Source of the DNA: Gammaproteobacteria bacterium | Lineage (GTDB): Bacteria > Pseudomonadota > Gammaproteobacteria > UBA6429 > Thiohalophilaceae | Reading direction: 5' to 3' | DNA: 7,894 bases | NCBI GenBank assembly: GCA_013152045.1 | Contig: JAADGZ010000033.1 | Location: 1-7,894, forward strand | Shown here: one piece after another, positions 1 to 5,809 of the stretch | Layout: every line of letters begins with the position of its first letter | Position numbering within the stretch: position 1 is the stretch's first letter | Position numbers and translations under genes: made by a program | The notes under the pieces: generated by a model | Databases searched by the model: none | Told to the model about the DNA's origin: nothing | The model's input: only the letters and a program-made list of their open reading frames with translations

Positions 1-1
1 C

Positions 2-442
2 TATGAAGACCGGCGCACGCTGAAATACGCACGTGATCTGGGCATGGCCTTCCAGCTCACCAATATTCTGCGCGACGTGCATGAAGATGCACAACTGGGA
101 CGGATCTATTTACCGGGTGAGGATCTACAGCGCTTTTCAGTCAGCGAAGACGACATTCTCAGCGGGCACTCTTCTGAAAATTTTCAGCAACTCATGCAAT
201 TCGAATGCGATCGTGCGAAACAGTATTATCGTAGTGCGTTCGAGTATTTGCCGGAACAGGATCGCTACAAGCAACGCTGCGGCCTGATCATGGCGGCTAT
301 TTACCGCACCGTGCTGGATAAAATGGAAAAAAATCATTTTCCGGTATTCAATGGTCGGGTTCGCCTGTCTAATATTCATAAACTCTGGCTGGCCCTGCGT
401 ACCTGGCTCCAGGAATGGCGCCGTCACCGACAGGCCCGCTAA
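2..442 (+). CDS. hpnD: Presqualene diphosphate synthase HpnD, 3' part only
   Basis: This is the C-terminal 146 residues of a squalene/phytoene synthase family protein; the 5' part lies outside the window. The frame is open from base 2, upstream of the first ATG at 44, so that ATG is internal. The second Asp-rich motif is clear: DLGMAFQLTNILRDVHED at residues 12-29 of the fragment, followed by GRIYLP. In this family that DxxxD motif binds magnesium and the prenyl diphosphate. HpnD joins two farnesyl diphosphates into presqualene diphosphate in the three-enzyme HpnC-HpnD-HpnE route to squalene for hopanoids. The choice of HpnD over HpnC or a phytoene synthase rests mainly on hpnE starting only 3 bases after the stop, since hpnC-hpnD-hpnE is the usual order. 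The family assignment is nearly certain; the subfamily is an inference. Confidence 0.85.
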   Translation, partial: YEDRRTLKYARDLGMAFQLTNILRDVHEDAQLGRIYLPGEDLQRFSVSEDDILSGHSSENFQQLMQFECDRAKQYYRSAFEYLPEQDRYKQRCGLIMAAIYRTVLDKMEKNHFPVFNGRVRLSNIHKLWLALRTWLQEWRRHRQAR

Positions 443-445
443 CCG

Positions 446-1810
446 ATGGCGGAATTTCATTTAGCCGAACCCCATTCCGTTGTCATTATCGGCGGCGGCT
501 GGGCAGGACTAGCTGCCGCAGTCAAACTCACACAAAAAGGCCACCCCGTTACCCTGCTGGAATCCGCTCGCCAGGCGGGAGGGCGGGCACGCCGGGTCGC
601 CTTTGCAAACTACACGGTTGATAACGGCCAGCATCTACTCATCGGTGCCTATCACACTATCCTCGAACTGCTGAATGATATCGGCATAGATGTGCAACAA
701 AGCCTGCTGCGCCAACCTCTGAACCTGACCATGCACAGTCTTCATGGCAAGCCTTTACGTTTAAAAACACCGCCATTGCCGGCCCCTTTGCATTTACTCT
801 TCGCCCTGTTGAGTGCCCGTGGATTGAATATATCGGATCGCCTTTCAGCCCTGCGCTTTGGCTACGCTCTATTTCGCGGCAAGCTGTTTCCGACAACCGA
901 TATCAGCGTTGCCGAGCTGCTACAACAACAAAAACAGACCGATCGGCTTATTCAGGCTTTCTGGCAACCCCTGTGTCTGGCGATTATGAACACGCCGTTG
1001 CAGGAAGCCTCGGCCACGATTTTTTTGCAGGTGTTGAGCGATGCCTTCCTCAGGCAACGCCGGGATGCCGATCTGTTGTTCCCGCATCATGATCTGGGCG
1101 CTCTGTTTCCCGAACCAGCCATGCACTATATCGAACAACAGGGGGGCCATGTTCATCTGGGTATGCGTGTCTCGGCGCTTAAAATCGAAAACGGCAAAAT
1201 CTGCGGCGTCTATATCGACAACACGTTTATTCCCGCCCAGCAGTTACTGCTGGCCACCTCGGTGCGCGCAAGTCTTGCGCTGATTCAGGGGCAGAAAGAT
1301 CTTGCTTCGCTGCAGGCAAATCTTGCACAATTTCATTTTCAGCCGGTGACGACCATTTATCTACAATACCCGCCCGAGGTGCAATTATCCCAACCCATGC
1401 AGGGCCTCATCGATGGCTATGCCGAATGGATTTTTGATCGCCGCCACTGTGGCCAGCCCGGCATGATTTCCGTGGTTATCAGCAGCCACGGACCACACAT
1501 GGACGAATCCAAAGAGCAGCTAGGCGCACGAATCGCCGCCGAACTCGCCCAACTGTTTCCCCACTGGCCCGCCACCAGAGCACAATTTGTTATCCGCGAA
1601 AAACGCGCCACCTTTTCAAGCCGGGTCAATATCAACCGTCTACGGCCTGAAAACCGCACTTCGGTAAAGGGATTATGGCTGGCGGGTGACTATACCAATA
1701 ACGGTTATCCGGCAACACTCGAAGGCGCAGTGCGAAGTGGTGTACAATGCGCGGCTTTAATCAATAGCGAAATAGGCCAAGACACGCCTGATTCATTCCA
1801 TTCATCCTGA
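446..1810 (+). CDS. hpnE: Hydroxysqualene dehydroxylase HpnE (FAD-dependent)
   Basis: This 454-residue FAD-dependent amine oxidase/desaturase-type protein is close to the usual length of HpnE. The N-terminal Rossmann dinucleotide motif reads VVIIGGGWAGLAAA at about residues 12-25. The ribose-binding Glu39 follows, then AGGRAR at 44-49, the typical GGR loop. Near the C terminus, LWLAGDYTNNGYPATLEGA (from about 410) is the second FAD-contact motif, with GD at 414-415. HpnE reduces hydroxysqualene to squalene, the last step before hopene cyclisation. The ATG lies 3 bases after the hpnD stop, with only a weak AGG (432-434) as ribosome binding site, so translational coupling is likely. A carotenoid desaturase is the main alternative, but the position after hpnD argues for HpnE. 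No shc cyclase gene follows in this window. Confidence 0.88.
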   Translation: MAEFHLAEPHSVVIIGGGWAGLAAAVKLTQKGHPVTLLESARQAGGRARRVAFANYTVDNGQHLLIGAYHTILELLNDIGIDVQQSLLRQPLNLTMHSLHGKPLRLKTPPLPAPLHLLFALLSARGLNISDRLSALRFGYALFRGKLFPTTDISVAELLQQQKQTDRLIQAFWQPLCLAIMNTPLQEASATIFLQVLSDAFLRQRRDADLLFPHHDLGALFPEPAMHYIEQQGGHVHLGMRVSALKIENGKICGVYIDNTFIPAQQLLLATSVRASLALIQGQKDLASLQANLAQFHFQPVTTIYLQYPPEVQLSQPMQGLIDGYAEWIFDRRHCGQPGMISVVISSHGPHMDESKEQLGARIAAELAQLFPHWPATRAQFVIREKRATFSSRVNINRLRPENRTSVKGLWLAGDYTNNGYPATLEGAVRSGVQCAALINSEIGQDTPDSFHSS

Positions 1811-1832
1811 ACCTGACCCCAACGAGCCATCC

Positions 1833-2585
1833 ATGCTGAAACAGATTCCAGAAAATTACCAACCTGACGACAAACTGCTTGAAGGCAGAACCATCCTGAT
1901 TACCGGTGCCAGTGATGGCATTGGCGCGGCCGCAGCACGTAGCTATGCCGCCTTCGGCGCCACGGTCATCCTGCTTGGACGTTCGGTAAAAAAACTGGAA
2001 AAGGTCTATGATCAGATCGTTGAAGCGGATCATCCGCAACCGGCCATCTATCCGATGGATCTGGAAGGCGCCCAAAGCAATGATTATTATGATCTGGCCA
2101 AGACGATTGAACAGGAGTTTTCCGTCCTTGACGGTCTGCTGCACAATGCCGCTCGGCTGGACACGCTCATGCCATTGGAACAGTATGACTTGAAATTATG
2201 GGCGCGGCTCATGCAGATCAACCTGAACGCGCCTTTTCTGCTCACGCATGCCTGTCTGCCCCTGCTAAAAAAATCTGCTGACGCCTCGGTAATGTTCACC
2301 TCGTCACGCGTTGCTCACCACGGCCGTGCCTACTGGGGCGCCTATGGCGTAAGCAAAGCCGGCTGTGACAACCTCATGCAAATACTGGCCGATGAAGTGG
2401 AAAACAATACCAGCATCCGCGCCAACAGCATCGATCCCGGTGCCGTTCACACCCGCCTCCGGCGCCAGGCCTACCCAGGCGAAGACGCCAGTCTGCTGCC
2501 CGAGCCTGAAGATATCATGTCAGCCTATCTATATTTAATGGGGCCGGACAGCAAGGGACATACAGGCGAGATATTTACAGTCTAA
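1833..2585 (+). CDS. yciK: YciK-like short-chain dehydrogenase/reductase
   Basis: This is a 250-residue classical SDR, the normal length for the family. The cofactor-binding motif TGASDGIG is at residues 24-31, and HNAA at 103-106 replaces the usual NNAG. Asn129 fits the catalytic asparagine, the catalytic Ser is 156 or 157, and Tyr170-x3-Lys174 (YGVSK) is the active-site pair. The segment GRAYWGAYGVSK and the N-terminal extension before the Rossmann fold resemble E. coli YciK, whose physiological substrate is not established. The gene starts 22 bases after hpnE with only a weak GAG (1824-1826) upstream, so it is probably read from the hopanoid operon. Arg49 after the second beta strand (LLGRS) suggests a preference for NADP(H). 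A role in hopanoid or isoprenoid chemistry is possible but rests on position alone. The gene symbol is tentative. Confidence 0.75.
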   Translation: MLKQIPENYQPDDKLLEGRTILITGASDGIGAAAARSYAAFGATVILLGRSVKKLEKVYDQIVEADHPQPAIYPMDLEGAQSNDYYDLAKTIEQEFSVLDGLLHNAARLDTLMPLEQYDLKLWARLMQINLNAPFLLTHACLPLLKKSADASVMFTSSRVAHHGRAYWGAYGVSKAGCDNLMQILADEVENNTSIRANSIDPGAVHTRLRRQAYPGEDASLLPEPEDIMSAYLYLMGPDSKGHTGEIFTV

Positions 2586-2642
2586 TCATTAGTGTAATGT
2601 TGGGCTTCGCGTTGCTCAGCACCAACCTACAGGCGGTTCTCT

Positions 2643-2668
2643 CGTTCCCACGCTCCTGCGTGGGAACG
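2643..2668. repeat. REP-like hairpin 1
   Basis: A perfect 11-bp stem, CGTTCCCACGC (2643-2653) paired with GCGTGGGAACG (2658-2668), closes on a TCCT loop. It lies inside the 211-bp composite element. It has no T-tract, so it is not a standard intrinsic terminator. Confidence 0.85.
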
Positions 2669-2702
2669 GATAGCCGAATCAGCGCATCGATTGACGTATG
2701 GA

Positions 2703-2724
2703 TTCCCACGCGGGAGCGTGGGAA
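2703..2724. repeat. REP-like hairpin 2, inverted relative to hairpin 1
   Basis: A perfect 9-bp stem, TTCCCACGC (2703-2711) paired with GCGTGGGAA (2716-2724), closes on a GGGA loop. Read on the minus strand its core is CCCACGCTCCCGCGTGGG, one base different from hairpin 1 on the plus strand. The two are thus inverted copies of one unit, about 35 bases apart, as in paired REP (BIME) arrangements. Confidence 0.8.
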
Positions 2725-2834
2725 CCAGAAATGATTGCGCAGAGATGAGGGTGATGGTATCTACTGATAAATGATGTAGGTTGGTGCTGAGCAACGCGAA
2801 GCCCAACAATCCCCGTTATGCTATCAACAATACG

Positions 2835-3872
2835 TTATTTCCAGATATCCACATGCACGCCCTGCGCTTCAAGGCGTGCGGCACGGTCGGCTATATAACG
2901 CTGAAACTCCGGCCGGGTTCGATAAGCGCCCGAGGCGACATAGTCCATGACCGACTCAATATGAAACGATTTCAGCCAGGCTTCGGTGCGAATCACTTCT
3001 TCAGCACCATCATAGAACAACATACTGGGAACGTATTTGATGTTCAAGCTCCGAGCCAAATCTTTGGCCGTGGTTTTGTTACCCTGCATATCGATCAGTG
3101 GCGTATCGGCCCACATATCCAGGCGTACGACATTAAAATGCCGCAACTGCGCCCGCGTTTGTTTGCGTTTAAAAATATTCCCATGTAATTCATCACAATC
3201 CTGACACTGTTTCTGTTCAAACAATAGCAGCAGCGGTTTTTCGCGGTGGTTCAGACTTTGCAAATCGTAGGGGGGCTTGAGGAAAAAATCCTCCGCCTGC
3301 AGTTTTCCGCTTGCCGGTACGGCGGCAAGCTTTTGCAGGTAATCACGAAAAGCCAGCTTACCTTCCATCTTCTGGCCGACATAATCCAGTGCGGCTTCCA
3401 ATTTATCCGGCGAAAAATAACCGTTGATACGCAATGCCAGCTGGCTTTTTTCGGTCAATAGTAGCAGCGTGGGGGTAAACATCACCCGTGCATCTTTGGC
3501 AAACTGCTTTTCCGTCACCTTGTTACCGGCAAGATCCCTCACTTCCCGATCACCCCACATATTAATGGCAATGACATCAAAATATTTACGCGTCTTCTCG
3601 ACGATATTGCGCTGGGTAAAATTGTCCTGAATCAGGCGGGCGCAATAAGGGCAGCCATCCTGATAAAAATACAGCATCACCCGCCGTCCGTTTGCGGCCG
3701 CTTCCTGGATATCTTCTCGAATATCGAGGAAAGAATTCTTAAACCAGGCGGGTTTTTCCACATAACCTGGATTGGCCAAATCAACATCCGTCACATTTTC
3801 TACCGCATTAACAGCAGTAAACTTAAAACTAAGACAAAACGTCAGCAACAAGAGGGATAATTTCACTAGCAT
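2835..3872 (-). CDS. Periplasmic tandem thioredoxin-domain protein (SoxW-like)
   Basis: This 345-residue protein has a Sec signal peptide: a hydrophobic stretch from about residue 5 to 20 and a likely cut after AVNA at 23. Two thioredoxin-fold halves follow. The first has CPYC at 74-77 and a TP cis-proline at 133-134. The second has CQDC at 223-226 and a VP cis-proline at 281-282. An internal duplication is visible, with MWGD (105-108) then GNKVTEKQFA matching MWAD (253-256) then GNKTTAKDLA, and a linker at about 165-200. It probably handles thiol-disulfide exchange in the periplasm, perhaps reducing protein or sulfur-compound disulfides as SoxW-type proteins do; the partner is unknown. No sox or cytochrome-maturation gene is nearby. 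Start choice is supported by AGGAG (3880-3884), 7 bases before the ATG. It is transcribed alone, divergently from the cyclase gene. Confidence 0.82.
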   Translation of the reverse strand: MLVKLSLLLLTFCLSFKFTAVNAVENVTDVDLANPGYVEKPAWFKNSFLDIREDIQEAAANGRRVMLYFYQDGCPYCARLIQDNFTQRNIVEKTRKYFDVIAINMWGDREVRDLAGNKVTEKQFAKDARVMFTPTLLLLTEKSQLALRINGYFSPDKLEAALDYVGQKMEGKLAFRDYLQKLAAVPASGKLQAEDFFLKPPYDLQSLNHREKPLLLLFEQKQCQDCDELHGNIFKRKQTRAQLRHFNVVRLDMWADTPLIDMQGNKTTAKDLARSLNIKYVPSMLFYDGAEEVIRTEAWLKSFHIESVMDYVASGAYRTRPEFQRYIADRAARLEAQGVHVDIWK

Positions 3873-3879
3873 TAAGATG

Positions 3880-3884
3880 CTCCT
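3880..3884 (-). promoter_or_regulatory. Ribosome binding site of the tandem thioredoxin gene
   Basis: AGGAG on the minus strand lies 7 bases before the ATG at 3872. This is the best Shine-Dalgarno match in the window and supports that start. Confidence 0.75.
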
Positions 3885-3908
3885 GTAACAATTTGCGGTG
3901 CTATTCGG

Positions 3909-3937
3909 TGTATATTTAGACCAATGTATAATCTAAA
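3909..3937 (-). promoter_or_regulatory. Possible sigma-70 promoter of the thioredoxin gene
   Basis: On the minus strand, TTTAGA (3932-3937) and TATACA (3909-3914) are 17 bases apart, each matching 4 of 6 consensus bases. The start of transcription would be near 3902, giving a leader of about 30 bases that includes the AGGAG. In an AT-rich spacer such matches also arise by chance. Confidence 0.3.
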
Positions 3938-3938
3938 T
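3914..3938. repeat. Inverted repeat ATTTAGA-N11-TCTAAAT, possible operator
   Basis: Perfect 7-base arms at 3914-3920 and 3932-3938 are separated by 11 bases. The repeat overlaps the possible -35 and the spacer of the thioredoxin promoter, a position where a bound regulator would block RNA polymerase. A perfect TATAAT sits inside it on the plus strand (3927-3932) but has no good -35 partner. The regulator is unknown. Confidence 0.35.
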
Positions 3939-3979
3939 TCAGCACAACCTTAGATCAGGTCCAGACAAAACAACTGCAA

Positions 3980-3994
3980 ATTAAGTCACTTAAT
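3980..3994. promoter_or_regulatory. 15-base palindrome, possible upstream activator site
   Basis: ATTAAGTCACTTAAT is a perfect palindrome with 7-base arms around a central C. Its centre is about 120 bases before the transcription start predicted from the -24/-12 promoter. That is the usual distance range for sites bound by sigma-54 activators of the NtrC family. Symmetry and position are seen; binding is inferred. Confidence 0.4.
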
Positions 3995-4040
3995 ACGCCA
4001 TATTTTTGACATTCAGGAAAAACAAAAATACTGCCAATCC

Positions 4041-4062
4041 TATCATATTGTTTTTATTGATA
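4041..4062. promoter_or_regulatory. AT-rich segment with partial IHF-like site
   Basis: TATCA (4041-4045) and TGATA (4058-4062) flank a T-rich stretch. TTGATA at 4057-4062 matches one half of the IHF consensus read in reverse, but the other conserved triplet is absent. The segment lies between the palindrome and the -24/-12 promoter, where IHF usually bends DNA in sigma-54 systems. Weak on sequence, suggestive by place. Confidence 0.25.
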
Positions 4063-4080
4063 TTTTTATTTATGACGATT

Positions 4081-4097
4081 TGGCACGTAAATCGCAT
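4081..4097 (+). promoter_or_regulatory. Sigma-54 (-24/-12) promoter of the GGDEF gene
   Basis: The sequence TGGCACG-TAAA-TCGCAT has the invariant GG (4082-4083) and GC (4094-4095) exactly 10 bases apart. The full consensus TGGCACG-N4-TTGCW is met except for one base (TCGCA). Transcription would begin near 4107, 20-26 bases before the candidate start codons. This predicts that the cyclase depends on RpoN and a dedicated activator. Match quality is high, but the site is untested. Confidence 0.65.
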
Positions 4098-4126
4098 ATT
4101 ATCTGGCAGTCATCAATAAAGGGTTC

Positions 4127-5074
4127 ATGGCTATGGCCGTTTATACATATCCGAACAAACAAGAGCAGCAAGTAGCGGCTCATGTAACGAGTGCAGATCA
4201 GCTGGGCATAGCACCAGCAGAACTGCAGCATACGCTGAAACTGGCGGGTTTGCTGCAGACTTCACTTGAAATCGACACCATTCTGGGCTTTTTCATCGAT
4301 GCCCTGCAAGAGAAGATAGAATTCGATGGGGTGCATTTCGAATACTCACCCTTACTGCTTGAACATAAGTTTGGCCAGAAAAAGCGGCATACCTGTTCCT
4401 ACCGGCTGAAACTTGCCGGTGAATTTTTGGGTGAACTGGAATTCAGCCGTCGTCATCGCTTTGCCCAGCAGGAAATGGAACAACTGGAAAACCTGTTGCG
4501 CCAATTGATATACCCCTTGCGCAATGCCATCTGGTATCAGCAGGCAGTAACCGCCGCTCAATTTGATCCTCTTACCGGCATCAAAAATCGCGCATCGCTG
4601 GATCAGAACCTGGTTCGTGAAGTCGACCTGGCGCACCGCAACAAAACCCCCCTGTCGCTGATCATCGCTGACATCGATTTCTTTAAGAAAATTAATGACC
4701 AGTTTGGCCACAGCGCCGGCGATGAGATCCTCAAGGCCTTCGCCAAATGCATCGATGACAATCTGCGTGCCAGCGATATCGTTTTTCGCTATGGTGGCGA
4801 AGAATTTGTAGTGCTGCTAACAGGCACCGATGGCCGTAGCGCCCGTGCTGTCGCTAACCGCATCCGCAAGGCTATTGAAAGTTTCAGCTTCAGTCACAGC
4901 AGTCATGATGACTCCAGCAAAGTCCCCCTGACCGCCAGCCTGGGAACCGCCAGCTTGACCGCCAAAGACACGGTAGAATCCCTGTTTGATAAAGCCGACA
5001 AGGCGCTTTATCACGCAAAAGAAGCCGGACGTAACCAGGTTATAAGTTTCCAATCATTGATCAAAAGCGCTTGA
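4127..5074 (+). CDS. Diguanylate cyclase with N-terminal GAF-like domain
   Basis: This 315-residue protein has no signal peptide or membrane segment, so it is probably cytoplasmic. Residues about 35-138 look like a GAF-type sensor domain, a weak assignment. The GGDEF domain covers about 142-308: DPLTGIKNR at 147-155, metal-binding ADID at 181-184, KINDQFGHSAGDE at 188-200, and the active-site GGEEF at 223-227. The catalytic motif is intact, so it should make c-di-GMP from two GTP. An RxxD inhibitory site (RASD, 214-217) lies the canonical five residues before GGEEF, so product feedback is expected. The start may be the second ATG (4133): AAAGGG (4118-4123) is 3 bases before the first ATG but 9 before the second. 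It lies downstream of a -24/-12 promoter match, and a small Ycf46-N-like gene follows. Confidence 0.9.
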   Translation: MAMAVYTYPNKQEQQVAAHVTSADQLGIAPAELQHTLKLAGLLQTSLEIDTILGFFIDALQEKIEFDGVHFEYSPLLLEHKFGQKKRHTCSYRLKLAGEFLGELEFSRRHRFAQQEMEQLENLLRQLIYPLRNAIWYQQAVTAAQFDPLTGIKNRASLDQNLVREVDLAHRNKTPLSLIIADIDFFKKINDQFGHSAGDEILKAFAKCIDDNLRASDIVFRYGGEEFVVLLTGTDGRSARAVANRIRKAIESFSFSHSSHDDSSKVPLTASLGTASLTAKDTVESLFDKADKALYHAKEAGRNQVISFQSLIKSA

Positions 5075-5185
5075 AGCTAAACCTTAAACGGAGATTTTTT
5101 GAACTGCATCACAGGCAAGCACGGGAACTACGGCTGAAAACCGCTATACTACAGGTCATCGGTTAAACTTCAAACGGCCTGCTCT

Positions 5186-5614
5186 ATGGACTACCTTGGA
5201 CAACTAGAAAAAATACTCGAATCCAAGTATCGCCTGCTCACGATGGAGACCTACGATACTGATCGGGTGGTTGATTTGTTTACCCAGTTGAGTCGCTTTA
5301 GTAACAAAGCATTTTACATGAGTCGAGCCAATGATGGCATGCATCGGTTGGGTGCCTCACATATCACTATTCCCCGCACTAAAACCGCCCGTGAACAACT
5401 CGATCACATCGAGAACACCCGCCACTTCGGTATCTATATCCTGCGCGACTTCAATTACGCATTGGATGATCCCAACATTATTAACCGGCTCAAGGGCATC
5501 GCCACCAGTCCTGAGGCCAAGGTGATCATTTTTCTGAGTGAGTTCGTGGATCTACCCAAAGAACTTAAACCTTATACTATGCGCTCCAAACATCAGCTCA
5601 AACACGCCATTTAA
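5186..5614 (+). CDS. Orphan Ycf46-type ATPase N-domain-like protein
   Basis: This 142-residue soluble protein has no signal peptide. Its layout resembles the N-terminal domain that precedes the AAA+ module in Ycf46-like ATPases. Residues 8-54 (from EKILESKYRLLTMET) match the ILE..YPLI.L.T.EE opening. FGIYILRDFN at 81-90 matches the hydrophobic strand ending in a .L.DFH motif. DDPNIINRLKGIA at 94-106 matches DPEVVRRLRDLA, and KVIIFLSEFVDLPKELKPY at 112-130 matches KTIILLSPVLELPPEL. No Walker A or Walker B motif follows, and the stop is clean, so this is a stand-alone domain rather than a frameshifted ATPase. It starts 111 bases after the cyclase with no terminator between, so co-transcription is plausible. 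The ribosome binding site is weak. The domain match is from memory of the family; the function is unknown and might be regulatory. Confidence 0.7.
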   Translation: MDYLGQLEKILESKYRLLTMETYDTDRVVDLFTQLSRFSNKAFYMSRANDGMHRLGASHITIPRTKTAREQLDHIENTRHFGIYILRDFNYALDDPNIINRLKGIATSPEAKVIIFLSEFVDLPKELKPYTMRSKHQLKHAI

Positions 5615-5754
5615 AATCAACAACCACCCACAGAGCAGCATGATTCCCTCTTTTTTGAAAAAGGCTATGCTTACAGGTGAATGAGCAAATGATTTTATAA
5701 ACGTAGAGCCAACTAGTCAAAAAATAATCCCTCCGGCACTTTTTACGCATTTCT

Positions 5755-5791
5755 AAACACCGTCCGCAAAAAACTGCGGCCGGTGTTTTTT
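5755..5791 (+). terminator. Rho-independent terminator
   Basis: AAACACCG (5755-5762) pairs with CGGTGTTT (5781-5788), then a T/C mismatch, then CCGCA (5764-5768) pairs with TGCGG (5775-5779) around an AAAAAC loop. A run of six T (5786-5791) ends it. It terminates plus-strand transcription about 140 bases after the 142-residue gene. Read in reverse the hairpin has only a short T run, so it would work poorly for the opposing lipoprotein operon. The 5615-5754 stretch between holds no convincing gene. Confidence 0.85.
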
Positions 5792-5809
5792 GTGTCGTAA
5801 ATTGGAGAG

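Larger units (their letters stand above)
2598..2808. repeat. Composite inverted-repeat element (MITE/BIME-like)
   Basis: The 34 bases at 2598-2631 are the exact reverse complement of 2775-2808; the ends begin TGTTGGGCTTCGC. The 143 bases between them carry two GC-rich hairpins. The element fills almost the whole space between the SDR stop (2585) and the stop of the opposing thioredoxin gene (2835). It contains no transposase, and no clear target-site duplication was seen. Ends of the GTAGGTTGG...CCCAACA type and TTCCCACGC hairpins are common in gammaproteobacterial genomes as short non-coding repeats. Lying between converging genes, it could act as a transcript-end structure from both sides. 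The repeat itself is seen directly; its mobility is inferred. Confidence 0.85.

Noticed and set aside
137..460. A 107-codon minus-strand reading frame opposite hpnD
   Set aside because: It is the complement of a well-supported squalene synthase family gene.
2627..2809. A 60-codon minus-strand reading frame inside the composite repeat
   Set aside because: It is formed by the palindromic repeat arms and hairpins, has no ribosome binding site and resembles no protein.
2781..3188. A 135-codon plus-strand reading frame opposite the thioredoxin gene
   Set aside because: It is antisense to a clear coding gene, starts inside the repeat arm and shows no domain.
3309..3330. An 8-bp hairpin GCTTGCCG/CGGCAAGC in the linker between the two thioredoxin domains
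   Set aside because: It lies inside a coding sequence and has no T-tract. It probably reflects codon choice in the AAVPASGK linker.
5145..5150. TATACT as a -10 box for the 142-residue gene
   Set aside because: It matches 5 of 6 bases but has no acceptable -35 at 16-18 bases upstream; co-transcription with the cyclase is as likely.
5631..5684. A tiny reading frame after the 142-residue gene
   Set aside because: The ATG near 5640 gives only about 14 codons, with no ribosome binding site and no recognisable product.
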